From NCBI RefSeq assembly GCF_015461845.1, contig NZ_JACOPW010000001.1, forward strand, positions 372,001-436,000: a DNA stretch of 64,000 nt, written 5' to 3'. The position numbers and the translations under genes were made by a program. The stretch is from Pseudomonas mucoides. GTDB taxonomy: Bacteria; Pseudomonadota; Gammaproteobacteria; Pseudomonadales; Pseudomonadaceae. Every line of letters begins with the position of its first letter. Within the stretch, counting starts at the first letter, position 1. The notes under the pieces are model-generated. The model worked only from the letters and a program-made list of their open reading frames with translations. It did no database searches and had not been told where the DNA came from. Below, piece after piece: positions 13,268 through 22,495 of this stretch.

Positions 13268-15761
13268 GAGCAAACGTCCTCAGCAGGTCCGCCGGTTGCG
13301 TGCGATACAGCGAATACAACGGCCACGCCGAGGCCAGTAACGTCGCGAACAACGCCAGCCCCATCAACTGCAACAGTTGCATCGGAAATACCCGCAATGG
13401 CAGGCGCCAGCCGAACGCCTGGACGTTGATCACCGCATCCAGGCACCACGCCAGCGCGATCCCCAGCGGCAACGCCAGCACCAGCGTCAACACTGCCAGC
13501 AGCCAGGTTTGCCCGAGGTTGAGCAGCATCAATTGCCGACGCGTCACGCCCAGCGCCCACAGCGGCGCCAACTGCCCGAGGCGGCTTTGGCTTTGGGTCA
13601 GCAGGCTGATGAACAACGCCACGCCCGCCACACACAGGGTCAGGCTGTTGAGCGCGGCCGTGGCGGCGAAAGTGCGTTCGAACACTTGCGTCGACCAGCC
13701 CTTGAGCCGCGCCTGATCGACGATGCGGTTGTCGTCGAGCGCGAAACGCGCCTGCAACGCGCTGACAAACGCCGGGATCAATGCCGGCTCGATGCGCAGA
13801 TTAAATCGGTTGGGCGCCTGCTGTGGCCAGCCGTGCAGCAGATGGTTGACGTTAACCAGCAAGTGGCCCTTGGGGTTGCCGTAATCGGCGTAGATCCCGA
13901 CGATGCGCGGCGACCACGGGCCGCCTGGGGTGGGAATCGTCAGGTGATCACCGAGACGTACCTTCAGGCGTCGGGCCAATTGCTCGCTGAGCATCAGCGC
14001 GTCGTCCTTCGCCAGTCGATCCCACGGGTTGTCACCCAAGGACTCCAGCAGCGGCCAATGCTGGCGATAGGTCGGGTGATCGATCACGCCAAAAATATCC
14101 GCCGGCCAGCCCTGCAACTGGATCGACACCTGCCAGCTGGGCAGCACCGCCGAGAGTTGCGGTTGCTGTTTGAGCCAGGTGTTCAGCTCGCGGGACTGCG
14201 CCGGGGTTTGCGGATTGACGTAGAGCTCGGCGGTCAGGCGTTGTTCGAGCCAGTTGCTGAATGTCTCGCGGAAACCGGCGGTCATGCTGCCGGCGCCGAT
14301 GTTGGCCGCCAACGCCAACAGCAACGCCATCAAGGCCAGGCTCAGGGCCGGCAGTTGCTGACGGCAATCGGCGATAAACCATTGGCCGAGCACCGAATGG
14401 CTGCGCTGCAAAACCAGGTGGAGCACGGCATTGAGCAACACCGGCAGCGCCAGTGCGGCACCGAGCAACAGCGCCGCCATCAGCACAAATCCGCTGGCCA
14501 GGCTGTCGCCCCAGATCAAAGCGCTAAGCGCAATCACCGCCGCCGTCGCCGCCACCCAACCCTGGCGCCGCAACCAGCGTGCGTGGGCCTGATGCCAGGC
14601 TTGTGGATCGGCCAATGCCAGCAACGGCAAACGCGCCGCCCGCAGCAGGCTGTTGGCACCGGCCAGCAATGCACCGAGCAGACTCAGGCCGATACCGCTG
14701 AGCCACCACCACGAGCTGAGGCTCAACTGCCCCGCCACTTCAGCGCCATACAAGCCGCGCAGGCTGGCGGCGACATCCGGCAACAGCACGCTGGCCAACA
14801 GGTAGCCGCTGACCACACCGGCGAGGCCACCCACCAGCGCCAAACCGCCAAGTTCAACCGCCAGACAGGTGATGAGCATGCGCGCGCTGACGCCACAGGC
14901 GCGCAGGGTCCTGAGCAGGCCTCGGCGTTGTTCCAGTGCCAGGCCAATGGCTGCATGGACGATGAACAGGCCGACCACGAACGACAGAAAGCCCAAGGCA
15001 TCGAGGTTCAGGTGAAAGCTCTCGGTCAGGCGCGCGAGATTGTTCTCCTCACCGCTTGTCTTGAGCTGGAGTTGATCCTTGAACGCGTCGGGTAACGCAG
15101 CGCTGAAATCCTTCGGCAACAGCAAGCGCGACAGTTGATCCGGCAGACCGAGAATCTGCTGGGCGAAGCCGATGTCCACCAGCAACACACCGGGGGCCAT
15201 GTCGGTTTGTGCGTGCAGCGGTGGCAGAGGCTCACCGCTCGAACTCAGCGGACGCTCACCTTCCTGCAAGCCCAGGGTTTGCAGGGTCTGCGGCGAGATC
15301 CAGGTGCTGCCCGGCGCACTGAAAAACTCAACAACCTGTTCAATCGGCAACGCCTGCCCCGCCACGGATGAGCCGGCCGGCAGCGACACCGGTTCAATGC
15401 CCATCAACTGCAAGCGCTGCTCTTTATGGCCCTTGAGCGTCACCCGTCCTTGCAGCACCGGCGACACCGGCCACCCGGCACGGCGCAAGTCGACAAACAA
15501 CGCCTGAGAAAACGTCCCGCCACCGGGCGCGCTGAGGCTGGCTTGTGGTTCGCCGCCGATCAATTGACTGGCCCGTGCGTAGCTTTCCCGCGCCTGACTG
15601 TTCAACGCCTGCACGCCCGTGAGCAAACTGGTGGCGAGCCACAACCCCGTCAGCACGCTGAAAAATTGCACTGGGTGCTGCCGCCAATGGCTCAGCAGTG
15701 CCCGTAACGTCTCGCGAAAAACCCGCACCTCAGCGCTCGTCCGCGCCAACCAGGCGGCCAC
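13257..15761 (-). CDS. FtsX-type ABC transporter permease
   Basis: 834 residues with an N-terminal membrane segment (FFSVLTGLWLATSLLTG), a large extracytoplasmic domain, a triple-helix FtsX block (GFLSFVVGLFIVHAAIGLAL ... LLASVLLP), a second central membrane array, and a C-terminal FtsX block (SLTLCVAGVALFISLLTQ, then LPLGIALAWCL). Two FtsX halves in one chain mark the large MacB/LolE-like permease class. The ATG at 15761 lies 32 bases inside the ATPase gene; a GTG at 15728, just after the ATPase stop, is an attractive alternative start. It should pair with the 15730 ATPase to move lipid-like cargo or a lipoprotein across the periplasmic side. Confidence 0.85.
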   Translation of the reverse strand: MAAWLARTSAEVRVFRETLRALLSHWRQHPVQFFSVLTGLWLATSLLTGVQALNSQARESYARASQLIGGEPQASLSAPGGGTFSQALFVDLRRAGWPVSPVLQGRVTLKGHKEQRLQLMGIEPVSLPAGSSVAGQALPIEQVVEFFSAPGSTWISPQTLQTLGLQEGERPLSSSGEPLPPLHAQTDMAPGVLLVDIGFAQQILGLPDQLSRLLLPKDFSAALPDAFKDQLQLKTSGEENNLARLTESFHLNLDALGFLSFVVGLFIVHAAIGLALEQRRGLLRTLRACGVSARMLITCLAVELGGLALVGGLAGVVSGYLLASVLLPDVAASLRGLYGAEVAGQLSLSSWWWLSGIGLSLLGALLAGANSLLRAARLPLLALADPQAWHQAHARWLRRQGWVAATAAVIALSALIWGDSLASGFVLMAALLLGAALALPVLLNAVLHLVLQRSHSVLGQWFIADCRQQLPALSLALMALLLALAANIGAGSMTAGFRETFSNWLEQRLTAELYVNPQTPAQSRELNTWLKQQPQLSAVLPSWQVSIQLQGWPADIFGVIDHPTYRQHWPLLESLGDNPWDRLAKDDALMLSEQLARRLKVRLGDHLTIPTPGGPWSPRIVGIYADYGNPKGHLLVNVNHLLHGWPQQAPNRFNLRIEPALIPAFVSALQARFALDDNRIVDQARLKGWSTQVFERTFAATAALNSLTLCVAGVALFISLLTQSQSRLGQLAPLWALGVTRRQLMLLNLGQTWLLAVLTLVLALPLGIALAWCLDAVINVQAFGWRLPLRVFPMQLLQLMGLALFATLLASAWPLYSLYRTQPADLLRTFAHED

Positions 15762-16404
15762 CGTGCAACACCACTTTTTCCGCCAGCCGCGCAGCCACCC
15801 GTGGGCTGTGCGTGACCATCAATAACGTGGTGGACGTGTCGTCGAGCAATTCCAGGAGCAGCTTCAACACTTCGTCGCTGGTGGCTTCGTCGAGGCTGCC
15901 GGTGGGTTCGTCGGCCAGCAGCAATTTCGGCTGCGAAGCCAATGCGCGGCCCAGTGCGACGCGCTGCTGTTGGCCGCCGGACAGTTGCTCGGGATAGCGT
16001 CGCAGCACATCGCTCAGCCCCAGGCGTTGCACCAGATGCGCCTGCCAGCGCGGGTCATGCCGCCCTGCCAGCCGCGCCTGAAACGCCAGGTTGTCCTCGA
16101 CCCGCAGGCTGCCGATCAGGTTGAATTGCTGGAACACCAGGCCGATTTCGGTACGCCGCCAGTGGGCCAGTTGCCCTTCGCTCATCTGCTCCAGCCGATG
16201 CTCACCGCTGCGGATGCTGCCCCGGTCGACCTTGTCCAGCCCGGCAATCAGGTGCAGCAACGTGCTTTTGCCGCTGCCTGACTCGCCCATCAACGCCAGG
16301 CTACTGCCGGGTTTCAGGATCAGGTCGACGCCTTGCAGCACCGGTAGCAGGCCTTGCGGGGTGGCGTAGCTTTTGAAGACGCCTTGGACCTGAAGCATGG
16401 GCAA
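15730..16404 (-). CDS. LolD-type ABC transporter ATPase
   Basis: 224 residues. Walker A is GESGSGKST (about 40-48), the signature LSGGQQQRVALGRAL and Walker B LLLADEPTGSLD, followed by MVTHSP. All are intact, so it should be an active ATPase of the LolD/MacB group. First gene of an operon with the FtsX permease and the AttH-like lipoprotein. Confidence 0.92.
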   Translation of the reverse strand: MPMLQVQGVFKSYATPQGLLPVLQGVDLILKPGSSLALMGESGSGKSTLLHLIAGLDKVDRGSIRSGEHRLEQMSEGQLAHWRRTEIGLVFQQFNLIGSLRVEDNLAFQARLAGRHDPRWQAHLVQRLGLSDVLRRYPEQLSGGQQQRVALGRALASQPKLLLADEPTGSLDEATSDEVLKLLLELLDDTSTTLLMVTHSPRVAARLAEKVVLHGGRLVGADER

Positions 16405-16482
16405 TTCCGTGAAGAAGCGTGAGGCAAGGATAGTGTATCGGACGCGGTGGGCTCAGCCTTCAGATCACGGGTGAATGGGCGA

Positions 16483-16563
16483 CGCCATCGCGAGCAGGCT
16501 CACTCCCACAGGGGGGGTTGTGTACACCGCAAATCCAATCTGGGAGCGAGCCTGCTCGCGAAA
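16483..16563. repeat. REP pair (REPIN-like)
   Basis: ATCGCGAGCAGGCTCACTCCCACA (from 16486) and, inverted, GGGAGCGAGCCTGCTCGCG (from 16541), about 30 bases apart, between two divergently oriented minus-strand transcription units. Two inverted REPs around a short spacer are the Pseudomonas REPIN layout. Confidence 0.85.
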
Positions 16564-16588
16564 AGGCCCGCCCAGACAACAACAAAAT

Positions 16589-18286
16589 TTACTGCCCCAC
16601 CGCCACACTCGTCGGCGTCTGAGACGGCGTCACAATGCTCTCCAAATCAATATGCTTCCACTCCGGCTTCGCCCCCAGCCGCGCATTGAACCGATAATTG
16701 AACGTAAACTCATCAGCCGTCGACACACTCAACGGTTTTCCGTAAAGCGCCTCAACCCCCGCCAGGTCATACCCCATCAACTGCAACAACGTCGGGAAGA
16801 TGTTGTAGTGGCTGGAGCGATCTTTGTTCGCGGCCAATTGCGCGGACCAGTCCAAAGTCTTCAACCCGCTGCCCTGAATCACCACCAGCGGCACCAATCC
16901 CTCTTCTTCCACCGGGTCACCGCCGCAATGGGTATTGAGCCCGGGATTGCCCCGTTCATGAAGGTCTTGCCCGTGGTCCGAGGTGTAGATCAACAGCGCA
17001 TTGCTCAAATCAGCCTGGGCGAACACCCGTGAGAAAAACTCCCCGACGTTCCACAGCAAGGTGTTCTTGTAGGCATTGCGGTACAACACCCAGTCATCCG
17101 GCTGACCGTTAAACCCGTCACGCTTTCCGGTATCGGCCACTTCGACAAACTGCCCGCGCGGCAAGGTCGGACGGTACGCCATGAACCCGTCCGGGTATTT
17201 ATCGTGAACCGGAAAATGCGCGCCGACCTTGTTGATCACCACCAATTCCGGCTTGCCGTCATTGAGCAGGTCAACCAGTTTGGCCGCCGCCGCCATGTCG
17301 CGATCACGCACGCTGGTCTGGTCGAATTGCACGAACTCGTCGATGTCCTTTTTCTCGGCATCGTTCATCAGGTTCTGCAGGTTGCCGCCGGTGCGCTGAG
17401 CATCGATGTAAACGGTGCGCAGACCGGCCTTCCTGGCGTACTGCCAGATCGACGGCATCGTCGTGTTGATGCGCATGTAGTCGGCACGGGTACCGCCGTA
17501 GCGCAACGTGACGTTGGTGTCGGCGCTGCAATTGGCAATCGAGGCGGCATACCCGTAGTTGAAAATATCGACACCCGGGCGCGGCTCCTTGAGGTTGCTG
17601 TGCACACCGAACGGCGCGTTGATGTCCAGGTAGTTGCCGGAAATGCTCTCGTCGATGATCAACACGATGTCGTGGCCCACCGGTACGTCGTTACGCGCCA
17701 GGCTCACCGGCTCACGCGGGCCGACGGTGTTGTGCAGGGCTTCATAGGTAAACAGGTTCAGGTAGGCCAGCGGCGTGTACATGATCGGCAAGCCCCGGGC
17801 GCCCTCGCCGGCCCGCACGAACAACACCGCACTCAGCAGCAGCACCCCAAGCACCGGCGCTGCCACCATCAATGCACCGGGTAGCGGCATGCGCCGACGC
17901 GGTTTGAGGCCGATGCCGAACAACAGCAGCATGCCGCCGAGCAGGCCACTGATGATTGCATCACGGTACTGGTAGATCGCTTCCTGGATGAAGCCGCCCG
18001 AATACACCAGCGACACGAAGCTGCTGTAGGTCAGGTAATCAGCCGTGACCCGCGTATAGACATCGAAAAACACCGCCGACACGAACATCACCAGGGCGAA
18101 CAGATGGCGGACCAGCGTCTGCCGGATGTACGCCGTCATAAACAGCGCCACCGTCAGCGCGATAAACATGCCGCCGAAAAGAAGCACCGGAAAACCGATG
18201 CCCATCGCACTTAAACGTTCGAGGTAATAGTCGTAGTTCTTAAGTAAATAGAGAACTAACAGTACTTCTTTGAGATATCGAATCAT
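16589..18286 (-). CDS. Membrane sulfatase-fold protein (phosphoethanolamine-transferase-like)
   Basis: 565 residues. Five hydrophobic segments fill the first 170 or so residues (e.g. FPVLLFGGMFIALTVALFM). The rest is an alkaline-phosphatase-superfamily domain: VLIIDESISGNYL, where the nucleophile motif sits, IWQYARKAGLRTVYIDAQ, VVINKVGAHFP, and YTSDHGQDLHERG with the DHG metal-binding motif. Membrane segments plus sulfatase domain match the EptA/CptA/OpgE transferase class, which add phosphoethanolamine or phosphoglycerol to surface glycans. It is transcribed away from the polysaccharide operon, so a modifying role there is only a guess. It starts ATG 18286 with a weak ribosome site. Confidence 0.75.
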   Translation of the reverse strand: MIRYLKEVLLVLYLLKNYDYYLERLSAMGIGFPVLLFGGMFIALTVALFMTAYIRQTLVRHLFALVMFVSAVFFDVYTRVTADYLTYSSFVSLVYSGGFIQEAIYQYRDAIISGLLGGMLLLFGIGLKPRRRMPLPGALMVAAPVLGVLLLSAVLFVRAGEGARGLPIMYTPLAYLNLFTYEALHNTVGPREPVSLARNDVPVGHDIVLIIDESISGNYLDINAPFGVHSNLKEPRPGVDIFNYGYAASIANCSADTNVTLRYGGTRADYMRINTTMPSIWQYARKAGLRTVYIDAQRTGGNLQNLMNDAEKKDIDEFVQFDQTSVRDRDMAAAAKLVDLLNDGKPELVVINKVGAHFPVHDKYPDGFMAYRPTLPRGQFVEVADTGKRDGFNGQPDDWVLYRNAYKNTLLWNVGEFFSRVFAQADLSNALLIYTSDHGQDLHERGNPGLNTHCGGDPVEEEGLVPLVVIQGSGLKTLDWSAQLAANKDRSSHYNIFPTLLQLMGYDLAGVEALYGKPLSVSTADEFTFNYRFNARLGAKPEWKHIDLESIVTPSQTPTSVAVGQ

Positions 18287-18674
18287 TCTCTTTAGGTACT
18301 CATGAAGGGCTTTTGGCCAATAGATTGTCGGCCATTTTTTGACACTAGCACCCGGCCATCAAAGCGCAAGAATTGTCGGACTTTTACGCAAAGCGTCAAA
18401 AAAACGTTGACTCAAATCTGACACACTTGTGGGGAAAATTCCCCGGACTTTCAAGGCACTAGACCGTCCATCGTTTTCTTCAGGTCCTTAAAAACCCCTC
18501 AAAACCGCGACAAATCCAGCACCGACAAGCACTTGATGGCATTTGGCCCCCAAAATGGGGGTTTGGCTACCACAAGAGAATGTCATTTTGCTGACACGCT
18601 TTCCCAACGCTGGGCTATACCCCTTTTGACAGTCTTATTTTCGTTATCTCAACCGTCTTACGAGGCACGCCAAT
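18287..18674. promoter_or_regulatory. Divergent promoter region before the polysaccharide operon
   Basis: 388 bases without a gene. It holds a perfect palindrome GGGGAAAATTCCCC (18431-18444) and an inverted repeat CCCCC-AAAAT-GGGGG (18547-18561), either of which could be an operator. AT-rich sequence (TTTTGACAGTCTTATTTTCG) lies 30-50 bases before the ugd ATG. I could not fix a -35/-10 pair with confidence. Confidence 0.4.
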
Positions 18675-20027
18675 ATGGACGTGAGCGTATTTGGTACGGG
18701 CTATGTTGGCCTGATACAAGCAGCGGCACTGGCCGATGTCGGACATCGCGTCCTGTGTGTCGACATTGATCCAAATAAAATAAAACAACTGCAACAAGCA
18801 GTGCCACCGATCAGCGAACCGGGGCTTTCCAGCACGCTGGAAGAGAACATCAAGGCCGGTCGGCTGCTGTTTACCACCCAGGCCAGCGATGCGGTCGAAC
18901 ACGCCGAGCTGATTTTCATCGCCGTGGGCACGCCCGCCGATGAAGACGGTTCCGCTGACCTCAGCCATGTGCTGAGTGTCGCCCGCCAGATCGCCAACCA
19001 TATGGAGGCCGATCGCACCTTCATCATCAAGTCCACCGTACCGGTCGGTACCGCGGACCAGGTGGCTGCCGCCGCCAACGAAGAACTCAAGCGCCGTGGC
19101 AAGAGCGCGCTGAATGTGCGGGTGGTGTCCAACCCGGAGTTTCTCAAGGAAGGCAGTGCCCTGGCCGATTGCATGCGCCCGGACCGGATCATCGTCGGCA
19201 CGCTCGACGATGAAGCCCGCAGCCAGATGAGCGAACTCTACGCGCCGTTCTGCCGCAACCATGAAAAGCTCATGTTCATGGACAACCGCAGCGCCGAGCT
19301 GACCAAGTACGCCGCCAACGCCATGCTCGCCACGCGCATCAGTTTCATGAATGAACTGGCCAACCTCACCGAACTGCTGGGGGCTGACATCGAAGCGGTG
19401 CGCCGGGGCATCGGTTCCGACCCGCGCATCGGTTACCACTTTATCTACCCAGGCTGCGGCTTCGGTGGCTCGTGCTTCCCCAAAGACCTGCGCGCCCTGC
19501 TGCACACCGCCGAACAAAATGGCATGCCGCTGCGCCTGTTGCGCAGTGTCACCGACGTCAACGACACCCAGCGCCACATTCTCTTCGGCAAGCTCAAGGC
19601 ACAATTCCCGAATGGACTGGCCGGTAAATCCATCGCGATCTGGGGCCTGGCGTTCAAACCCAACACCGATGACATGCGCGAAGCGCCCAGCCGTTACCTG
19701 ATGGAAGCCCTGTGGGCCGAAGGCGCGACGGTACAGGCCTATGATCCGGAAGCCATGTCCGAATGCCGGCGTCTCTACGGTTATCGCAAAGACCTGCATT
19801 TATGCGCCACCCGCGACGACACCCTGGAAGATGCGGATGCGCTGGTGATCTGCACCGAGTGGAAGAACTTCCGCGTGGTCGACTTCGACCTGCTGGCGAG
19901 CAAATTGCGTTCGCGGGTGATCGTCGACGGTCGCAACCTGTACAACCCGGAGCACGTCGCTGCCGCCGGCTTGCACTACAGCGGTATCGGTTTGCGACAC
20001 ATTGCACCCGAGGCGCCGCGCCCATGA
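18675..20027 (+). CDS. ugd: UDP-glucose 6-dehydrogenase
   Basis: 450 residues. The N-terminal Rossmann motif FGTGYVGL (Gly7, 9, 12) binds NAD. The catalytic block is YPGCGFGGSCFPKDLRAL, with the nucleophile Cys at about 267. The C-terminal domain has GLAFKPNTDDMREAPS. All hallmarks of the UDP-glucose dehydrogenase family are present. It oxidises UDP-glucose to UDP-glucuronate and opens the polysaccharide operon. Its stop overlaps the next gene's ATG (ATGA at 20024), whose product is predicted to use UDP-glucuronate. Confidence 0.95.
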   Translation: MDVSVFGTGYVGLIQAAALADVGHRVLCVDIDPNKIKQLQQAVPPISEPGLSSTLEENIKAGRLLFTTQASDAVEHAELIFIAVGTPADEDGSADLSHVLSVARQIANHMEADRTFIIKSTVPVGTADQVAAAANEELKRRGKSALNVRVVSNPEFLKEGSALADCMRPDRIIVGTLDDEARSQMSELYAPFCRNHEKLMFMDNRSAELTKYAANAMLATRISFMNELANLTELLGADIEAVRRGIGSDPRIGYHFIYPGCGFGGSCFPKDLRALLHTAEQNGMPLRLLRSVTDVNDTQRHILFGKLKAQFPNGLAGKSIAIWGLAFKPNTDDMREAPSRYLMEALWAEGATVQAYDPEAMSECRRLYGYRKDLHLCATRDDTLEDADALVICTEWKNFRVVDFDLLASKLRSRVIVDGRNLYNPEHVAAAGLHYSGIGLRHIAPEAPRP

Positions 20028-21082
20028 AGATCCTCGTCACCGGAGCGGCCGGTTTTATTGGTGCCCATTGCGTGTTGCGGTTGTTGCGCGACGGGCACCA
20101 GGTGTTCGGCCTCGATAACTTCAACGATTACTACGACCCGCAACTCAAGCGCGATCGCGTCGATTGGGTGCAGGAGCAGGTCGGCCCTTTCCAGCTCGCA
20201 ACGGTGGACCTGGCCGATACGTCGGCCATCGAAGCCCTGTTCGCCCGTGAAAAACCCGAGGTGGTGATCCACCTCGCCGCCCAGGCCGGGGTGCGTTACT
20301 CACTGGAGAATCCTCGGGCCTACCTCGACAGCAACTTGAGCGGTTTCCTCAACATTCTCGAAAGCTGCCGCCGGCACCCGGTTCAACACCTCATCTACGC
20401 CTCGTCCAGTTCGGTGTACGGCGCCAACCAGCACACGCCGTACTCCGTGCAGGACGGCGTCAATCACCCGCTCTCGCTGTATGCCGCGACCAAGAAAGCC
20501 AATGAACTGATGGCCCACAGCTACAGCCACCTGTTTGGCATTGCCTGCACCGGGCTGCGGTTTTTCACGGTGTACGGGCCCTGGGGCCGGCCCGACATGT
20601 CGCCAATCCAGTTCGCCCGCGCCATCGCCGAGGGCCAGCCGCTGAAGCTGTTCAACTACGGCCAGCATCAGCGCGACTTCACTTACATCGACGACATCAT
20701 CGAAAGCATCGCCCGTCTGATCGATCGCCCACCGCAGGCCAACGCTGAATGGGACCGCGAGCAACCGGACCCGGCCAGCAGCATGGCGCCGTGGCGCATT
20801 TACAACATTGGCGGCCAGCACCCGGTGGAACTCAAGGACTACCTGGCACTGCTGGAAAAACACCTTGGTCAACAGGCCATCGTCGAGTTGCTGCCCTTGC
20901 AGCCGGGCGACGTCCTCAATACCTGCGCCGACGCCAGTGACCTGGCGCGGGCTACCGGATTTCAGCCTTGTATCGAGCTGGATGAAGGACTCGGGCGTTT
21001 CATCGCCTGGTTCCGCGATTACTACCAACTGCCTATCGCCCACGCGCCGCTTGCGGCTGAACTTCAGCGGAGGACTCTATGA
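20024..21082 (+). CDS. UDP-glucuronate 4-epimerase-like enzyme
   Basis: 352 residues from ATG 20024. Short-chain-dehydrogenase-type epimerase: VTGAAGFIG (5-13), DNFNDYYDPQLKRDR, HLAAQAGVRYS, SSSSVYG, and catalytic Tyr153-x3-Lys157 in LYAATKKANE. The DNFNDYYDP and GVRYSLENP phrases are typical of UDP-glucuronate epimerases (GalE-related), giving UDP-galacturonate. Directly after ugd with a 4-base overlap, so the two likely form one pathway giving an acidic sugar donor. Confidence 0.88.
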   Translation: MKILVTGAAGFIGAHCVLRLLRDGHQVFGLDNFNDYYDPQLKRDRVDWVQEQVGPFQLATVDLADTSAIEALFAREKPEVVIHLAAQAGVRYSLENPRAYLDSNLSGFLNILESCRRHPVQHLIYASSSSVYGANQHTPYSVQDGVNHPLSLYAATKKANELMAHSYSHLFGIACTGLRFFTVYGPWGRPDMSPIQFARAIAEGQPLKLFNYGQHQRDFTYIDDIIESIARLIDRPPQANAEWDREQPDPASSMAPWRIYNIGGQHPVELKDYLALLEKHLGQQAIVELLPLQPGDVLNTCADASDLARATGFQPCIELDEGLGRFIAWFRDYYQLPIAHAPLAAELQRRTL

Positions 21083-21825
21083 CTGGACATGAAAAAGGTG
21101 TGCCCCTCAAACAAATGCGCAGGGACAAACGCCTCGATCCCGAGCACCGGATTCGCATGGATGCGGCTATTCACATGCAGGGGCGTGGCTGGATGACTGG
21201 CCGTGACGGCGGTCGACCCTGGACGTTGTCACGCACCAACCGGGTGGTCGCCTGCCTCGGTGCGTTGATGATCTTGGTGTTGATTTCGCCGGTACTGCTG
21301 GGCCTGGCGCTGGCGATCAAGTTCAGCAGCCCGGGGCCGGTGATGTTCGTGCAGAAACGCACCGGCTACCGCGGTCGCGCCTTCGGCATGTACAAATTCC
21401 GCACCATGGTGGCCAACGCCGAGGAGCTCAAAGAGTCCCTGCGACACTTGAACAAGCATGGCGCCGACGCCATCGACTTCAAGATCGACAAGGACCCGCG
21501 CATCACCGGCATCGGTGGATTCCTGCGGCGCAGTAGCCTGGATGAGCTGCCAAACCTGATCAATGTAGTGACCGGCGACATGCGCCTGGTGGGCCCACGG
21601 CCTACTTCGTTCAACGCCTACCGCTACAAGGATAACCACCTCGCACGCCTGAGCATCTACCCCGGCATGACCGGCCTGTGGCAGATCTCCGGGCGCAGCA
21701 ATATCGACTTCGACCAGCGCGTTGAGTTGGATCTCAGCTATATCGCCGAGCAGAGCCTCTTGCTTGATCTGAAGATCCTGTTGAAAACCCCCTTCAAAGT
21801 ATTCAGCGGCCACGGAGCGAGTTAA
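21079..21825 (+). CDS. Priming undecaprenyl-phosphate sugar transferase
   Basis: 248 residues. A single membrane segment (VVACLGALMILVLISPVLLG, about 54-73) precedes the bacterial sugar transferase domain: SSPGPVMFVQKRTGYRG, FGMYKFRTM, SLDELPNLINVVTGDMRLVG-PRP, and YPGMTGLWQISGRS. The long N-terminal multi-membrane part of WcaJ is absent, so it is the short (WbaP C-terminal / RfbP-like) form. It moves the first sugar-phosphate onto undecaprenyl phosphate at the inner membrane to start each repeat unit. It overlaps the epimerase stop by ATGA. Confidence 0.92.
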   Translation: MTGHEKGVPLKQMRRDKRLDPEHRIRMDAAIHMQGRGWMTGRDGGRPWTLSRTNRVVACLGALMILVLISPVLLGLALAIKFSSPGPVMFVQKRTGYRGRAFGMYKFRTMVANAEELKESLRHLNKHGADAIDFKIDKDPRITGIGGFLRRSSLDELPNLINVVTGDMRLVGPRPTSFNAYRYKDNHLARLSIYPGMTGLWQISGRSNIDFDQRVELDLSYIAEQSLLLDLKILLKTPFKVFSGHGAS

Positions 21826-22473
21826 ATGGACGGTTCATCAACCAAAAGCCTGAGTATCGCCAACCCGAGCGAGTCCAACCTGACTTCGACCGTGCTGGAT
21901 CAAGATCTGCGGATCCTACTGCTGACCGCCGCCAACCCCGGCGCGGGCACCACCACCAGCGCGCTGGCACTGGCCAGTCAACTGGCCCAGATGAGCAGCG
22001 GCCAGGTGCTGCTGGTCGACGCCAGCCAGTCCTCGAACAACCTCACGCAGCAACTGGGGTTGACCAAGGAACGCGGCTTTCGCGACTTGATGTTCAACAA
22101 CCAGAGCCCACCGATGCTGCAGGACTGTGTGGTGAACGTCGCCAGCCTGCCCTTCGACATTTTGCCCAACGGCCGTTATGCCCGCGGCAATGAACACCTG
22201 ACTGCCGAAAGCATGAGCCCGTTGCTCGATCAGCTCGGCAGCCAGTATCGCTTTGTGGTGATCGACGCCGACGCGGTGTATTCCGCCGCCGACACCCTGG
22301 TCATCAGCACGCAGGTGGACGGCGTGATCATGGTCGTGCGCGCGGAAGACACCCGCTGGGAAGTGGCACAAGCCGCGGTCCAGCGCCTGACCCAGGCCGG
22401 CGCAAAAATGGTCGGCAGCGTGTTCAACCGTCGCAAGTACTACATGCCGAAATGGCTGTACAAAAACCTGTAA
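21826..22473 (+). CDS. CpsD/CapB-like ATPase lacking the P-loop lysine
   Basis: 215 residues of the ParA/MinD-like fold found in polysaccharide tyrosine kinases (LLLTAANPGAG, then VLLVDAS, and FVVIDADAV). The P-loop reads NPGAGTTTS at 37-45: where CpsD/Wzc-type proteins have GK[ST], this has G-T-T, so the lysine that contacts ATP is missing. The C-terminus has three Tyr (KYYMPKWLYKNL), fewer than a typical tyrosine cluster. It lies before the Wza-like and Wzz-like genes, whose activity such proteins normally control. I infer a regulatory pseudo-kinase or weak ATPase. Confidence 0.8.
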   Translation: MDGSSTKSLSIANPSESNLTSTVLDQDLRILLLTAANPGAGTTTSALALASQLAQMSSGQVLLVDASQSSNNLTQQLGLTKERGFRDLMFNNQSPPMLQDCVVNVASLPFDILPNGRYARGNEHLTAESMSPLLDQLGSQYRFVVIDADAVYSAADTLVISTQVDGVIMVVRAEDTRWEVAQAAVQRLTQAGAKMVGSVFNRRKYYMPKWLYKNL

Positions 22474-22495
22474 GCAACCAGAAAAGGATGACGCC

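Noticed and set aside
13377..15095. A 572-codon frame opposite the FtsX permease
   Set aside because: Gln/Arg/His-rich composition without domains; a shadow of the permease.
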